64,000 bases of DNA from Chinchilla lanigera. Taxonomy: Eukaryota; Chordata; Mammalia; Rodentia; Chinchillidae. Positions 51,190-62,100 of this stretch are shown piece after piece. Numbering within the stretch: position 1 is the stretch's first letter; every line of letters begins with the position of its first letter. The stretch spans positions 17,070,111 to 17,134,110 of the forward strand of contig NW_004955405.1 of the NCBI RefSeq assembly GCF_000276665.1, in the 5' to 3' direction. The position numbers were made by a program, and so were the translations under genes. The notes under the pieces were generated by a model. The model worked only from the letters and a program-made list of their open reading frames with translations. It ran no database searches and was not told the origin of the DNA.

Positions 51190-52040
51190 CTAGCTTAAAA
51201 ATGCACTGTGTTTCATTTATTCATCTCTCCCTCAACCACTGCCAAGCATTGACTATTTTTGTGTCTCCATATTTTGTGTTTTCTAGAATATTATATAGGT
51301 GGAATCATACAATATGGAGCCTTTTCAGGTTGGCTTCTTTATTTAGCAATATGCATTTATGTTTCTCCTACTTCCTTCCATGACTTGATACCTCATTTTT
51401 AATGCTGAATACTTCTTCATCATCTGGACACATCACAAATTATCCACTTATCTAATAAGTGCCATGTTGGTTTCTTCCAAGTTCTGGGAATTATGAATGA
51501 AGCTACTATAACTCTCTGTGTTCAGACTTTTCTGTGTAGACACGTGTTTTCATCCTATTTGGAAAACCAGAATACAGTCGCTGGGTCCTATGGTGAGAAT
51601 ATTTTTAGTTTTGTAAGAAGCCACCCTTGAGCTGTCGTTTCTATTCATCCCAGTAATGAATACAGGTTACACTTCTTCCCATCCTTACCAGCATATGGTG
51701 CTGTTAATGTTTTGAGTTTGGGCTGTTCTAATAGGCACACCGGGTATTGCATTGCCTTAATTTGCAACTCCCTGATGACACATGGTGCTCGCTGATGTTC
51801 GTCTGCTTATTTGCCATCTGTATATCTATTTTTAGTGAGATATCTATTAAGTTATTGTCCCATTTTAATCAACTTGTTTATTTTCTTACTATTGAGTTTT
51901 TAAGATTCCTTTTATTTTTTGGAAAATAGTCTTTTATCCAATAAAATCTTTCATAAATGTTTGCCTCTAGTCTCTGGTTTATCTTCTAATTTTCATAATA
52001 GATGTCTTTTTGAGAAGCCCAAACCTTACATTATTCTAGT
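51190..52040 (+). mobile_element. L1M LINE 3' fragment
   Basis: A long run of old L1 3' words: 'gaatcatacaatatggagcc', 'gctgaatacttcttcatcatctggacac', 'attatgaatgaagctactat', 'cgctgggtcctatggtgagaatattt', 'ttacacttcttcccatccttaccagca', 'ttaatttgcaactccctgatgac', 'atttttagtgagatatctattaag', 'gtcttttatccaat'. No intact frame. Confidence 0.9.
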
Positions 52041-54059
52041 AATCATCAAAGTGTGTATTTATATTTTCATAATTTGCATGCACATATTCTTCTGAGAAAA
52101 TATTATAGGAATTACTTAATATTTATGAAAAACTAAAAGATATAATAAAGAAATAAACAGTGTTTTTAAAAATGACTACATTAGTTAGAATTCTGAGTTG
52201 TAAACTACAGAATCTATTTTGGTGTATTTTAGGACATAAACATGTTAGAAGGCTCTTTAAATTCCCGGGATAAATGGGGAATCAAAGTCTTTGCAGGCTG
52301 TTAGGAAAGCATAGCCTCAGGTTGTGCAGCCTCTACTGTGTGCCTCTGACACTTGGAAGTGGAGACTAGATATCTGCCAGTGCTGATAGGAGAGAATTGA
52401 ATGACTCTGCTGGCTGATAGATAAAACTGAAACAATTCTGCCACGTTGCTTGCGAGACATTGTTTACCTGCTCTGTGAGTCCGTGCATATAATTGGTAGA
52501 TAGGTTCTATGTTGTGTGCCCTCTCTGTCTGTGTGGGTAGGATGGGAATTTTGTTTTACATTTTACTTTGGAATCATGTGGCTCATTATGTGAGAAATTA
52601 TCAAAAAGGATTCATGAGAGGTTATCAATAGATTTAAGCAGCCGCAAGTAACAGTTATTTGCTATAGTGTAAAGCACTCTTTTGCTCACATTCATACTAT
52701 AACTATTGATAATACTCTGATATATGTCTTTGTTAATTATGATATTTTGTGCTCTCAGGAGGTAAAATCTGCAACAAAATACACACCTAAGGAGGAACAT
52801 TAATGAATGACATTGCTATAAATTCAATTTTAGAAATTTTTAATTTAGTTTCTGTGTAATTAGAATATATCTTTGTTATTTTCCATGTACTTCATGATGT
52901 AGCCAATAAAATACTTCCAGCTCATCTCCCTTGGTGGTTTGCTGATGCTGTCATTATGAATACTTTCTTCACTCTGGGATTTTTGGAGAGGTTCTTTATG
53001 CCACATGACCACTGCATGAGGTTTCCCTTTGTCCATACATACTGTTTATATTTAGTGCTACATACATTTACTTAGAAGAACACAAATAAGTGGTGACATA
53101 TCCTAATAGCTTAAGATGAGAAGCTGTAGCCCAGTCAGTAGATGGGAAGGCTATAGCCCACTTTTTGTATAGTAGAATTTCAATTTTCCTTCAGGTTAGC
53201 TTGTTTATCCTTCATTATTTCCACATAATGTCACATGTTGCCTAAATAAAGTTGTCCATGTGAGCCTGCACATGAATATTAATACAGCCTATTTTATTTA
53301 TTCTTGTGTAGATCAAACCAAAGATGTCCAAATTTCAGATATTTATTTTACACATCAAATGGATTTCTATGAGAACCCTGAGGGAAATGCATTTTCTTTT
53401 AGAACACAAGTGTTTGGAAAGAAGGAGTTTGGGAAGAGCATACGAGGGCACTGTCATGTCCAGATGTGAATTTTTAATCACTGGCCCAGATTTTGTGAGT
53501 GAAGCTATAATAGGAAAGACCATGAGCAGCAGACAGAGGATATTATATATTACTCATAGTTCAAAGGAATGGCAGGAAAGGTGACATGACTGAATGAATC
53601 TCAATATTTAAGACTCGGTGAATGAATGGAAATAGTTATAAAGGTAGGAAAAAATGAAGAATGACTCTCTAGTTCCTGACTACAGCATAGATTTTTGATT
53701 TTTAGAAAAAAAAAAATGAATTCTTACCTGTTTTATGACCCATAGTTGCTTTTTCAGGAAAAACAAAGTATTTAGTATATTATTCTTTCCTGACAGTATG
53801 CAATATCTGTCTCATTGTCTTCATTAATTCCACAAATGTTGCCCTAGACATGAGATCTGCCTTATACACTGGCTCTTTCTCAATATTCAATAATGTCATT
53901 CTCAGATATGATATTCAAAAAGGGAAAGTGAGTAATTTCTCATCGTAAGATTTTTGGAGAGGTTTGTCTTTCTAGTAGATGACAAGGCTGAATGGAATGG
54001 CAGGGACTTGCACTGTACAACCTGCACTTGGCTCATTGCTCGACATGTCTTGCTTTTAG

Positions 54060-54192
54060 CTGGGATGACAGCAGCTCCGTGAGCAGTGGTCTCAGTGACA
54101 CCCTAGATAACATCAGCACTGATGACCTGAACACCACATCCTCGGTCAGCTCTTACTCCAACATCACTGTCCCTTCCAGGAAGAACACTCAG
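54060..54192 (+). CDS. NAV3: NAV3 exon (S-WDDSSSVSSGLSD...), 133 nt
   Basis: The first base C completes the serine begun at 1803-1804. It then runs 44 codons: WDDSSSVSSGLSDTLDNIST followed by DDLNTTSSVSSYSNITVPSRKNTQ. Acceptor cttgcttttag at 54059; donor CAG|GTGAGA at 54193. Intron phases 2 and 0, so skipping would break the frame. The sequence is rich in Ser, Thr and Asp, a likely disordered and phosphorylated segment of the microtubule-binding half of NAV3; no enzymatic motif. An in-frame ATG at 53992 lies in the intron with no promoter evidence, so the open frame 53992-54246 is simply this exon plus intron read-through, which stops at TAA 54244-54246. Confidence 0.95.
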
Positions 54193-54423
54193 GTGAGACC
54201 GGCCCTCTTTCTGTCCCTGTCGCCCTTGCCAGTTTCTTCACCATAATTATTTTGTGTTGGATGAAGTTGCAGCATAACTCCATAATTCCCTAAAGTAGAA
54301 AAGGTTGACTTGTAACACGGTCTCACTTTGTCATCCTGGGCCTAGAAGAATTTTTATTTTAGTCTTCACGTTGCAACCCTCAGGCACTGTAATTGTACAC
54401 ATCTGCCTGTTTTGATCATTGAA

Positions 54424-54452
54424 AGATATATATATATATATATATATATATC
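54424..54452. repeat. (TA)n microsatellite in NAV3 intron
   Basis: About fourteen TA units, uninterrupted. Confidence 0.92.
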
Positions 54453-54688
54453 GAACTGTTTACAGTTTGACTCACAGAGACTATGCTAGCCCATCTCTCC
54501 AAATATCAATTTCCTTCTAATAGTGATATATTTGTTTAAAAATCTAACAATTATTTTACCAACTTTGTGTTATTCTTAATTGATTTTGTATTGATTTCTG
54601 AAAAAATTTACCAGCTCTCATGTGAATGATTAATCAAGAATTTTCATTAAATAAGTAAGCTTTATTTTGTCATAGCTTTCACTACTTT

Positions 54689-54840
54689 TTGACTTGTTTG
54701 CAGTGAGGTCTCGCTATGTAGTGCAGCCTGGCCTTGAACTCACTTATGCAGCCCAGGCTGACTCTGAACTTATGGCAATTCTCTTACCTCAGCTTCCCGA
54801 GTGTTGGGATTATAGGCATGTGCCACTGCACCCAGCTACC
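54689..54840 (-). mobile_element. B1 SINE
   Basis: 'gtgaggtctcgctatgtagtgcagcctggccttgaactcac', 'cccgagtgttgggattataggcatgtgcc', 'cacccagct'. Imperfect flanking duplication TCACTACTTT (54679-54688) and TCATTACTTT (54841-54850). The frame at 54694-54915 is this SINE. It is the last SINE I recognise before the end of the window. Confidence 0.9.
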
Positions 54841-55107
54841 TCATTACTTTCGACAAAGAAAATTTCTTCCTTTCTGGGGTGTATAATTAAGGAATTCTGC
54901 ACATATTTATCCTGACATTCTTTAATATGCATGAACGAGAATTATGTGGCTGAAATTAATGAAACTTAAATGAAGACTTCGATTAAAATTAGAATTGTCT
55001 CAGGAATTCTTTTTGAAGCATAAATCAGTGCTTCTTTTTTTAATCTTAAATCAATTGTCACAATTTTTCTGTATCAGTTTTTTTCCTGAACCGTTTCTTC
55101 TCTGTAG

Positions 55108-55381
55108 CTGAAGACAGATTCCGAAAAACGTTCTACAGCCGATGAGACCTGGGATAGTCCCGAGGAGCTGAAGAAAACAGAAGAAGATTTTGACAGCCAT
55201 GGTGACGGCGGTGGCAAGAGGAAGAGCAGCTCTTCCTCGGGTGTTCTCGAGGACTCAGAGAAGGCCGGGCAGAAAGCCTCGCTGGCTGTTTCGCAGACCG
55301 GCTCCTGGAGAAGAGGCATGTCTACCCAAGGCAGTGCTCCAGCCAGACAGAAAGCTGGCGCAAGTGCGCTCAAGACCCCTG
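55108..55381 (+). CDS. NAV3: NAV3 exon (LKTDSEKRSTADETWDSPEE...), 274 nt
   Basis: Starts in phase 0 with LKTDSEKRSTADETWDSPEE, continues through a charged, serine-rich stretch, and ends GASALKTPG with a single G of the glycine codon at 55381. Acceptor ctctgtag at 55107; donor G|GTAGGC at 55382. 91 codons plus one base. The first third is acidic; the last third is basic (SWRRGMS, ARQKAG), which fits an electrostatic microtubule-binding surface, an inference. The segment around GGGKRKSSSSSG looks least like the NAV3 I remember and is probably fast-evolving. The antisense frame 55074-55373 and the shifted frame 55190-55423 are shadows of this exon. Confidence 0.95.
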
Positions 55382-56159
55382 GTAGGCCTGTCGCTTGACA
55401 CCTGCTTCACCAGGGCGTTTTAACCTAGGGTTTCCATTCAGGACTTGTTGTCACTACTAATAGATTTTTGTATTTTTTTAAGTCAGGTTCTTCTCCGTAG
55501 AGTTAAGTAGTTTTTAAAATCTAAATTTCACATACTTTATTGTATAAACTCATGTAAACACAACACTGTAGACATTCTTTAGAGAGCACTCTGAAAATTC
55601 GGGGTTCCTGTATGTCCTATGCTGTGGTCATTTCTGGTCTTGTAAAAGTCAAATAAGGCTGCTAAATTAGCAATGCCAGCCTTCCTTTGTTCTTCTTGTG
55701 AGAGTTTGCAATGTACTTATACCACTGAGTTTCAGGGGTAAAAAAGCAGTCATACTGATATTGTGGGAGAATGCTGGTTATTAGACTTTATGAAAGAACT
55801 AAGAAAAATCACACCACCATTTTTAATGATTCCCCCAAAGATATTATAAACAGTACTGTCCAGAGTACAGATATTAGAAGGTATTCCCAATGTAATCCTC
55901 CCACCGATATTTAAGTAGCAAAATTATGCATTTTACATCCTTGATCTCTCATTGCATTTCCTCTGACAGCCAAATTTTTGTAACTGCCCCCTCAATCATC
56001 TTAATACTTTGGGATGTGTGCCCAGTTAGGCTTAAAATGATTGATTTAGGAACTGAAGTAACTTAAAGGCAGATTCACATTTTGCACTTTGTTTTAGGAA
56101 GTGATATTATGATATCAAAACATGCAAGCACATATGTTTCTATATTTATCATTAATTAG
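55382..56159 (+). other. NAV3: NAV3 intron, 778 bp, phase 1
   Basis: GTAGGC donor, attaattag acceptor with a weak pyrimidine tract. No repeat or gene recognised. Confidence 0.93.
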
Positions 56160-56868
56160 GGAAAACAGATGATGCCAAAGCTTCTGAGAAAGGGAAAACA
56201 CCACTGAAAGGATCATCTCTACAAAGGTCTCCTTCAGATGCCGGAAAAAGCAGTGGGGATGAGGGGAAAAAGCCCCCATCCGGCATTGGAAGATCAACTG
56301 CCACCAGCTCTTTTGGATTTAAGAAGCCAAGTGGAGTTGGGTCATCTGCAATGATCACTAGCAGTGGAGCAACCATCACAAGTGGCTCGGCAACTCTGGG
56401 TAAAATCCCCAAATCCGCTGCCATCGGTGGGAAGTCCAGTGCAGGGAGAAAAACCAGTCTAGATGGTTCCCAGAACCAGGATGAGGTTGTGTTGCATGTG
56501 AGCTCAAAGACAACGCTACAGTACCGCAGCTTGCCCCGCCCTTCGAAGTCGAGCGCTAGTGGCATTCCGGGGAGAGGTGGCCACAGATCCAGTACCAGCA
56601 GCATTGACTCCAACGTCAGCAGCAAGTCAGCTGGTGCCACCACCTCCAAGCTGAGAGAACCAACAAAGATTGGGTCAGGGCGCTCAAGTCCTGTCTCTGT
56701 CAACCAAACAGACAAAGAGAAAGAAAAAGTAGCAGTCTCTGATTCAGAGAGTGTTTCTTTGTCAGGTTCCCCCAAGTCCAGCCCCACCTCTGCCAGTGCC
56801 TGTGGTACCCAAGGACTCAGGCAGCCAGGTTCCAAGTATCCAGATATTGCCTCACCTACATTCCGAAG
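56160..56868 (+). CDS. NAV3: NAV3 large exon with SxIP motif, 709 nt
   Basis: Two bases complete glycine, then 235 codons from KTDDAKASEKGKTPLKG to PDIASPTFR, then AG of an arginine codon. Acceptor attaattag at 56159; donor AG|GTAAGG at 56869. The protein is almost wholly Ser, Gly, Lys, Thr and Pro, with no folded domain. Visible motifs: SGIP (56558-56569) within a basic Ser/Pro context, matching the SxIP signal by which plus-end tracking proteins bind EB1; RKTSLDGS and other basophilic-kinase-type sites; KEKEK followed by an acidic SDSESVS patch. NAV proteins are known plus-end trackers, so this exon probably carries much of that function. The 227-residue antisense frame at 56152-56835 is a composition shadow. 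Confidence 0.97.
56558..56569 (+). other. NAV3: SxIP EB-binding motif (SGIP)
   Basis: Codons AGT GGC ATT CCG in the NAV3 frame. Flanked by RPSKSSA before and GRGGHRSS after, that is, basic residues and serines as is usual around working SxIP motifs. Phosphorylation of the surrounding serines is the known way such motifs are switched off. Confidence 0.75.
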
Positions 56869-58706
56869 GTAAGGACATATAAAATGATGCTGGGAAACTA
56901 TAAAAGGATGTGTATGTTACATCCACGTGGTATATGTAAATGTATATGTTACCCTAAACATCCATAAACTAAGATACATGTATTTTAAAATGTGTTAAAA
57001 TACAGAGAGTTCTAAGATCAGATAAATAACTAGCTCAAAGAGTGGTGTTCATTTTGAGTAATATTAGCGTAAAAATAGCGTATGTAATAGACTTAAAATC
57101 ACATGGCAGTACCCACGGGTAGTGATAAAGAAAAGTGATAGCTTCTAACATTTCAATAGAGTTCCAGTCCTCATTTCCATAATTAAAAAAACAATGCAAA
57201 GTAGGCCTTTATGACCTTTGGCATTCATTTCTAGTATCCTTTACCTTGCTAGCTCTTAATGCATTGATGATCATGAGTATAGCTGATGCTGTGCTCCTTT
57301 TGGCAGGTTACATTGGCCAGTTTTATACTATATCATGTAGAACATAGAAAAGTATGCTAGAATCTGATTGACAGAATTTGAAAACACCGAGAAGGTTAAT
57401 GTGCCATAAGAAGTAAAGTGTAGGCTAAGTTTTGTAACTCTCCACCAGCTTTCTTTGCCAGGACTTTGATCTGGTAAGCAACCTGATTGGTTTCTGTACT
57501 AGGGTTATCTTTGGTGCTAAAACATGTGAAGTTAAAGACTTTGAACAGATAGCTAAATGTTTCTGAGTCTGTTTTCTTATCTATGAAGTAATAGAGCATA
57601 ACTTCTATTGCAAGACCTGCTAAATATTTAATGTTTAGCTTTATTCTGCTAACTATGGTAAGAATTATGATATCTTGGAGATAAAGTGTCTTGAAACATT
57701 TACAGTCAAGCAGTCTTATATGTTATTATTTGAAAATATAGAGATTCTATGCCTCAGTAGAAAAATTAATCCTGAAAAACTGGCTGTTTGAAACAATGAT
57801 TCTCATTGTAAAGAATAATTTAGGTCTTCTAGTGAGACTAAATAGTTCTGTTGCTTAAGTAAAAGCCAATAGTGCCCTCCTGTGGCCCATTACCTATGAA
57901 ACAATTTCTCATATTCGCAAAATATTTCACTGTAGGAAATATGGATTTCATTGCAATTTAATTAGTAATCATGCCATTACTTCATATCACTATTTCCATA
58001 TTTACATGAATTTGATTGCATCATCTACTTCATTTACAAAACTAAAATGTTTTCTGAACCAAACTCCAACATCTGACTTAGCACCTGCTGTATTTCAAAT
58101 CACTCTTGTAAATATGCACTTGAATGGCTCTGGCAACTGATGTAAAACCCTTTGTCCTTTCTGGAGAAAACACGGACAAACCCCCATGTTGCCAATGTTG
58201 TTTCCCATCAATTTCTTTTCAACAGTTACACAGGCCACCAGATATTCAACAGCACTTCCTCAACCTGGCCTTAAGCATGCCATTTTTTTTTTAAAGATTT
58301 TGAATCAACTGTTAAGAAAGGAAAAAACACAAAGAGAAAACTACACTTAACTGTTCTATATCGAATGCGTAGAAGTTGTTTCATTATAATGGTTTTGTAA
58401 ATAGGTAACCACAAGAACGTTCATGATATATGAGTAAAAGATTCTTATGCGTACTTTAATTGTGAAAGTCAAGGACTTTCATGTTTGAACTTGTCCTCTT
58501 CTCCCTACCCCTGGGTAGCAGCCCGGGACTGACTTATCCTTGATTACTAGAAATTCCAAGCTTCTGGGGTTCATAAACAGAGACAGGAAGTGCTTGGTAG
58601 CTCTGTACACCAACGCACACTTGGCTCTGTAGACTGTTACCCTTAATAGTACATATGGATATTAGTTTCGTGGAACAACTGAAGTTGTTATTTGTTTTTC
58701 TTTTAG
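56869..58706 (+). other. NAV3: NAV3 intron, 1838 bp, phase 2
   Basis: GTAAGG donor; acceptor tttgtttttcttttag with a strong pyrimidine tract. No recognisable repeat or gene; short frames only. Confidence 0.93.
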
Positions 58707-59195
58707 GTTGTTTGGTGCCAAGGCAGGTGGCAAATCTGCCTCTGCACCTAGCACTGAGGGTGTGAAATCCTCCTCAGTAGTGCCCAGCCCTAGTACCACA
58801 TTAGCGCGGCAAGGCAGTCTGGAATCGCCATCGTCTGGTACGGGCAGCATGGGCAGTGCTGGTGGGCTGAGTGGCGGCAGCAGCCCTCTCTTCAATAAAC
58901 CCTCAGACTTAACGACAGATGTTATAAGCTTAAGTCACTCTTTGGCTTCCAGCCCAGCATCGGTTCACTCTTTCACATCAGGTGGTCTTGTGTGGGCTGC
59001 CAATCTGAGCAGTTCCTCTGCCGGCAGCAAGGACACTCCAAGTTACCAGTCCATGACTAGCCTCCATACGAGCTCTGAGTCCATTGACCTGCCCCTCAGC
59101 CATCACGGCTCCTTGTCTGGACTGACCACAGGCACTCACGAGGTGCAGAGTCTGCTCATGAGAACGGGTAGTGTGAGATCTACTCTCTCAGAAAG
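58707..59195 (+). CDS. NAV3: NAV3 exon (R-LFGAKAGGK...STLSE), 489 nt, phase 2-2
   Basis: One base completes arginine, then 162 codons from LFGAKAGGKSASAPSTEG to RTGSVRSTLSE, then AG. Acceptor ttcttttag at 58706; donor AG|GTGAGC at 59196. It is a symmetric exon (phase 2 on both sides, multiple of three), so skipping would leave the frame intact. It is rich in Ser, Gly and Thr, with several R-x-x-S sites (ARQGS, RTGSVRST). Downstream it can join AG|C of 63339 (serine) in the usual form, or AG|T of 63473, or the next exon beyond the window. The minus frames at 58662-58895 and 59136-59330 are shadows. Confidence 0.96.
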
Positions 59196-62100
59196 GTGAG
59201 CTTCCCTGCAGGCTTTGATGAAGTCCTCACCCCTCCCTCCCTGCACTCTGCCCAGCCCTCTCCTCGCATCAGATTCCCTCGATTTCAGTGTGAGAGCCGA
59301 TGTGCAAAGCAGCAGAAGATTGAAAGGCAATGCGATTGATGAAACTGGGCTTTTTATTGACTCTTAGGACCAAGTTTGCAGAGGACTAAGTCCATTAAAG
59401 ACAGGATGCTTAGATTGCTTGCATTCACTACCAGTAGGCAATTTGAATAATACTTATATCAGGTATTTATGTATCAAATGATGTCTTTGCAAATCATCTT
59501 AATGATTTGGTTTGAATGCCAGGAGGACACAAGAGCCTTATGCTAAGTTAATCCTTTTTAAAAACCATATTTAATTTGCATTCTACAATTGTGCTTTGAC
59601 TGATATGTTAAATTTGCTTTATTTGCATTTCTATGAAACAAATAGCAAATGAATCACTGGGGGGAATCTTTATTAAGGTGGGGAAAAAGTCAGTTTTCAG
59701 CCATGCATTTTTAGAGAAAATTATATACCAGTACCATTTTAATTGGCCTCTTGAAAATTGATCTTATAACAAGATATATCCATTGATTTTATAATTTTTT
59801 AACTTTAAAGTAGAATATTTAATGTACAATTCTTACCTAATGTACGTACGTATGGGAAAATATCACTGTAGTACAGAATGTCTCTAGATTCCTGTCCTCC
59901 TCAAATAAAAAGAATCCTTTCTAAGATAATTTGGTACAGAATCTAACTCCAGGAAATGCTGCCACCTTTTCACTAAAAATCCTAATGATACTTGTTTCTT
60001 GGCACACATAAAGCTTTCACAAGTGATCTTGGCCACATGTCTTTATTGTGTTATTTGAGAAAAGCATTGCTGGTTCCTGAAAATGCTGATAACTTTCTCT
60101 AAACCTTTCTCACTCTGATGTTGAAGCGGCAGTGTCTCTTCTCTTATCTCCAGCTTTTCTCCTTAAATATATTTTAAACATCAATCAAAACCCTTACCTA
60201 CCTATGTTTACAGAACACCTGTTGTCCTTTAACCTAAGAGTTCCCAGTCTGCTCTCCCCATTTTCTGGTAAATTACAGAATATATGTTTTCTCGTAACAA
60301 ACTTGGCCAACACAAATGTGCCAAATACCTGGATGACAGAAAGTACAATGTATCCACCTTCTCTTAAAGTTTACTATTATGGACAGCATGTATAATACCG
60401 CTACTTTATTTTTTAAATCAAAGAAGTTAGACTTCCTAGAACATCTGCTATTCTAGTTTAAGCACTTTTAAAATGCCTGGGCATCCCCATCTGTCCTATA
60501 TACAGTAAATTATATTGGAAATATATTAAAAATTTAATGTGATCATTATATACTCAGATGTAAAGAATCCAAATAAGTTGAAAACCAAATCAAGCATACT
60601 AAAAACAGTATCATTCATTTGCCAGAATTAACCTCCAAAATACAGATTTTTTTCAAATTATAAGGGTAACTGCAGCAAGATGTCCATATAGTTATCGACC
60701 AAGTCTTTAGCCTTCTGGTATTCAAGGTTCCAGGATAGTCAAATGTCTAATTATACCCAAGTAAGCCTCAAATCAAAACTAGATGTGTAGAGTGATGTTT
60801 TATTTCTATAATTGAAATGCAGTTTTAATATTTTAGTCTGATCTCTATTTTAGCTGAAGTCAGTATGAGTTTTCACTATGCAGATATACTAATAAATATG
60901 CACTTCCTCTTTCTCAGCAAAACTATATTTTAAACAGTTATTCAATCTAGGAAATAGCCCAATTTTATAAATGATTATAACCTTTTTATATTATCATAAC
61001 CAAAGAATAGCTTTAACCAAATATATTATCATAACCAAATACATTTTTCTAAAGTGTACTTTAAATTTTTCTTGTATAAATATGTTTTCACTTTGATTCT
61101 TAATGTGTAATACTGGTAAAATTAAGCAATATAAAGTAAATGTTAATATGTTCATAGGTATAGAGTCAAATAAAAGTACTAATTCATACCTCACAGGAAT
61201 TTACTGGCTTGAAATAATTTTTGACTCAAAAAATTGTGCATTTTCTTTTTTTTAGGAGCAAAACTGCAAGCAACAGCAGTTTGTTCCCAATCTTTAAAGT
61301 AGATTAAGGAAGTTTTGACCTGGTAGAAATTTAGATGTACAGTAATTGGTGATCCTGGCTTAATTAAACTTAGCAGAACATTGGGAATGGTAAGGAAATC
61401 AGTGAGTCATATCTGAGAAAGTATGTTAAAGTATAAATATTTAAAGCAAATTAATTAGAGATAGTAATAGAACTAAACATATATATAAGTTCATGCCTTA
61501 CTTTAGAATATTTTAATGTTTACAGCACGGTACTATAAAAACCACTGTATGAGTTTTCTTTCATACAGATTTTAATTTTTATTTAACTTATTAAAAATAA
61601 ATGAACAAGTAATAAAATATTTTTTACACTTTTCCCTCTGTAGCTGCCCTAGGTCATTAATGGTCCTTGAGCCATAATTAGTCCATATTTAATTTGTGTT
61701 GTTCTAGTTTCTATGATTGCTTCTTGGCCTTTTGGCTAAGATCAAGTGTAGTTTTTATGATATAACCAAAACTTTAAAATAATGAAACGAGACAAACTGT
61801 CTTTTATCTATCTGGGCAAATAGTGCCTTGACTGAATCGTTCATTGATACTACCTCAGGCCCTTGCTGGCATATGAATCGGCAACCCTTGAGGCTTTTCT
61901 GAAAGTTCTATGTAATACAATTATTAATATCCAGCTTCAGGTAACTCTCCATAAATGTTTAAATTATACTATTCATTTAAAAGTATTTTTCTGATGTTTT
62001 TCATTAAATTGCTCAATGACATATAAACATAATTTTTTATTCAACAGGATACAATTGGCTAAAGTACACCTATTTTTTAATTTTTCTGAAACTTTACATT

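Larger units (their letters stand above)
1805..54059 (+). other. NAV3: NAV3 large intron, about 52 kb, phase 2
   Basis: Donor GTAATT at 1805, acceptor cttgcttttag at 54059. This intron holds nearly all mobile elements in the window, listed separately. Blocks in which I see no gene and no repeat I can name with confidence: 3900-5300, 5440-6440, 9790-10510, 11430-12660, 12720-14220, 14800-15555, 15790-21170, 21890-22925, 23230-25015, 25910-29390, 29660-31340, 31545-32555, 33190-37440, 39900-41820, 42470-43445, 43935-44105, 44510-45525, 47280-48660, 48855-49075, 49475-50785 and 52045-54055. They are AT-rich, contain only short chance open frames, and probably include unrecognised old repeats. 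NAV3 protein as remembered has no residues between the flanking exons, so no constitutive exon should be hidden here; alternative first exons cannot be excluded. Confidence 0.9.
54193..55107 (+). other. NAV3: NAV3 intron, 915 bp, phase 0
   Basis: GTGAGA donor, ttctctgtag acceptor. Contains a (TA)n tract and one B1 SINE; the rest is unremarkable AT-rich sequence. Confidence 0.93.

Noticed and set aside
53992..54059. In-frame ATG upstream of the 133-nt exon as an alternative NAV3 start
   Set aside because: It lies in the intron before a normal acceptor; no promoter features or strong Kozak context support it.
54313..54420. Degenerate B1-like stretch 'acacggtctcactttgtcatcctgggc'
   Set aside because: Only the first 30 bases resemble B1; the rest does not follow the family.
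56152..56835. 227-residue open frame on the minus strand
   Set aside because: Exactly antisense to the 709-nt NAV3 exon. The Ser/Gly/Pro codon bias of the sense strand removes stop codons from this antisense frame.
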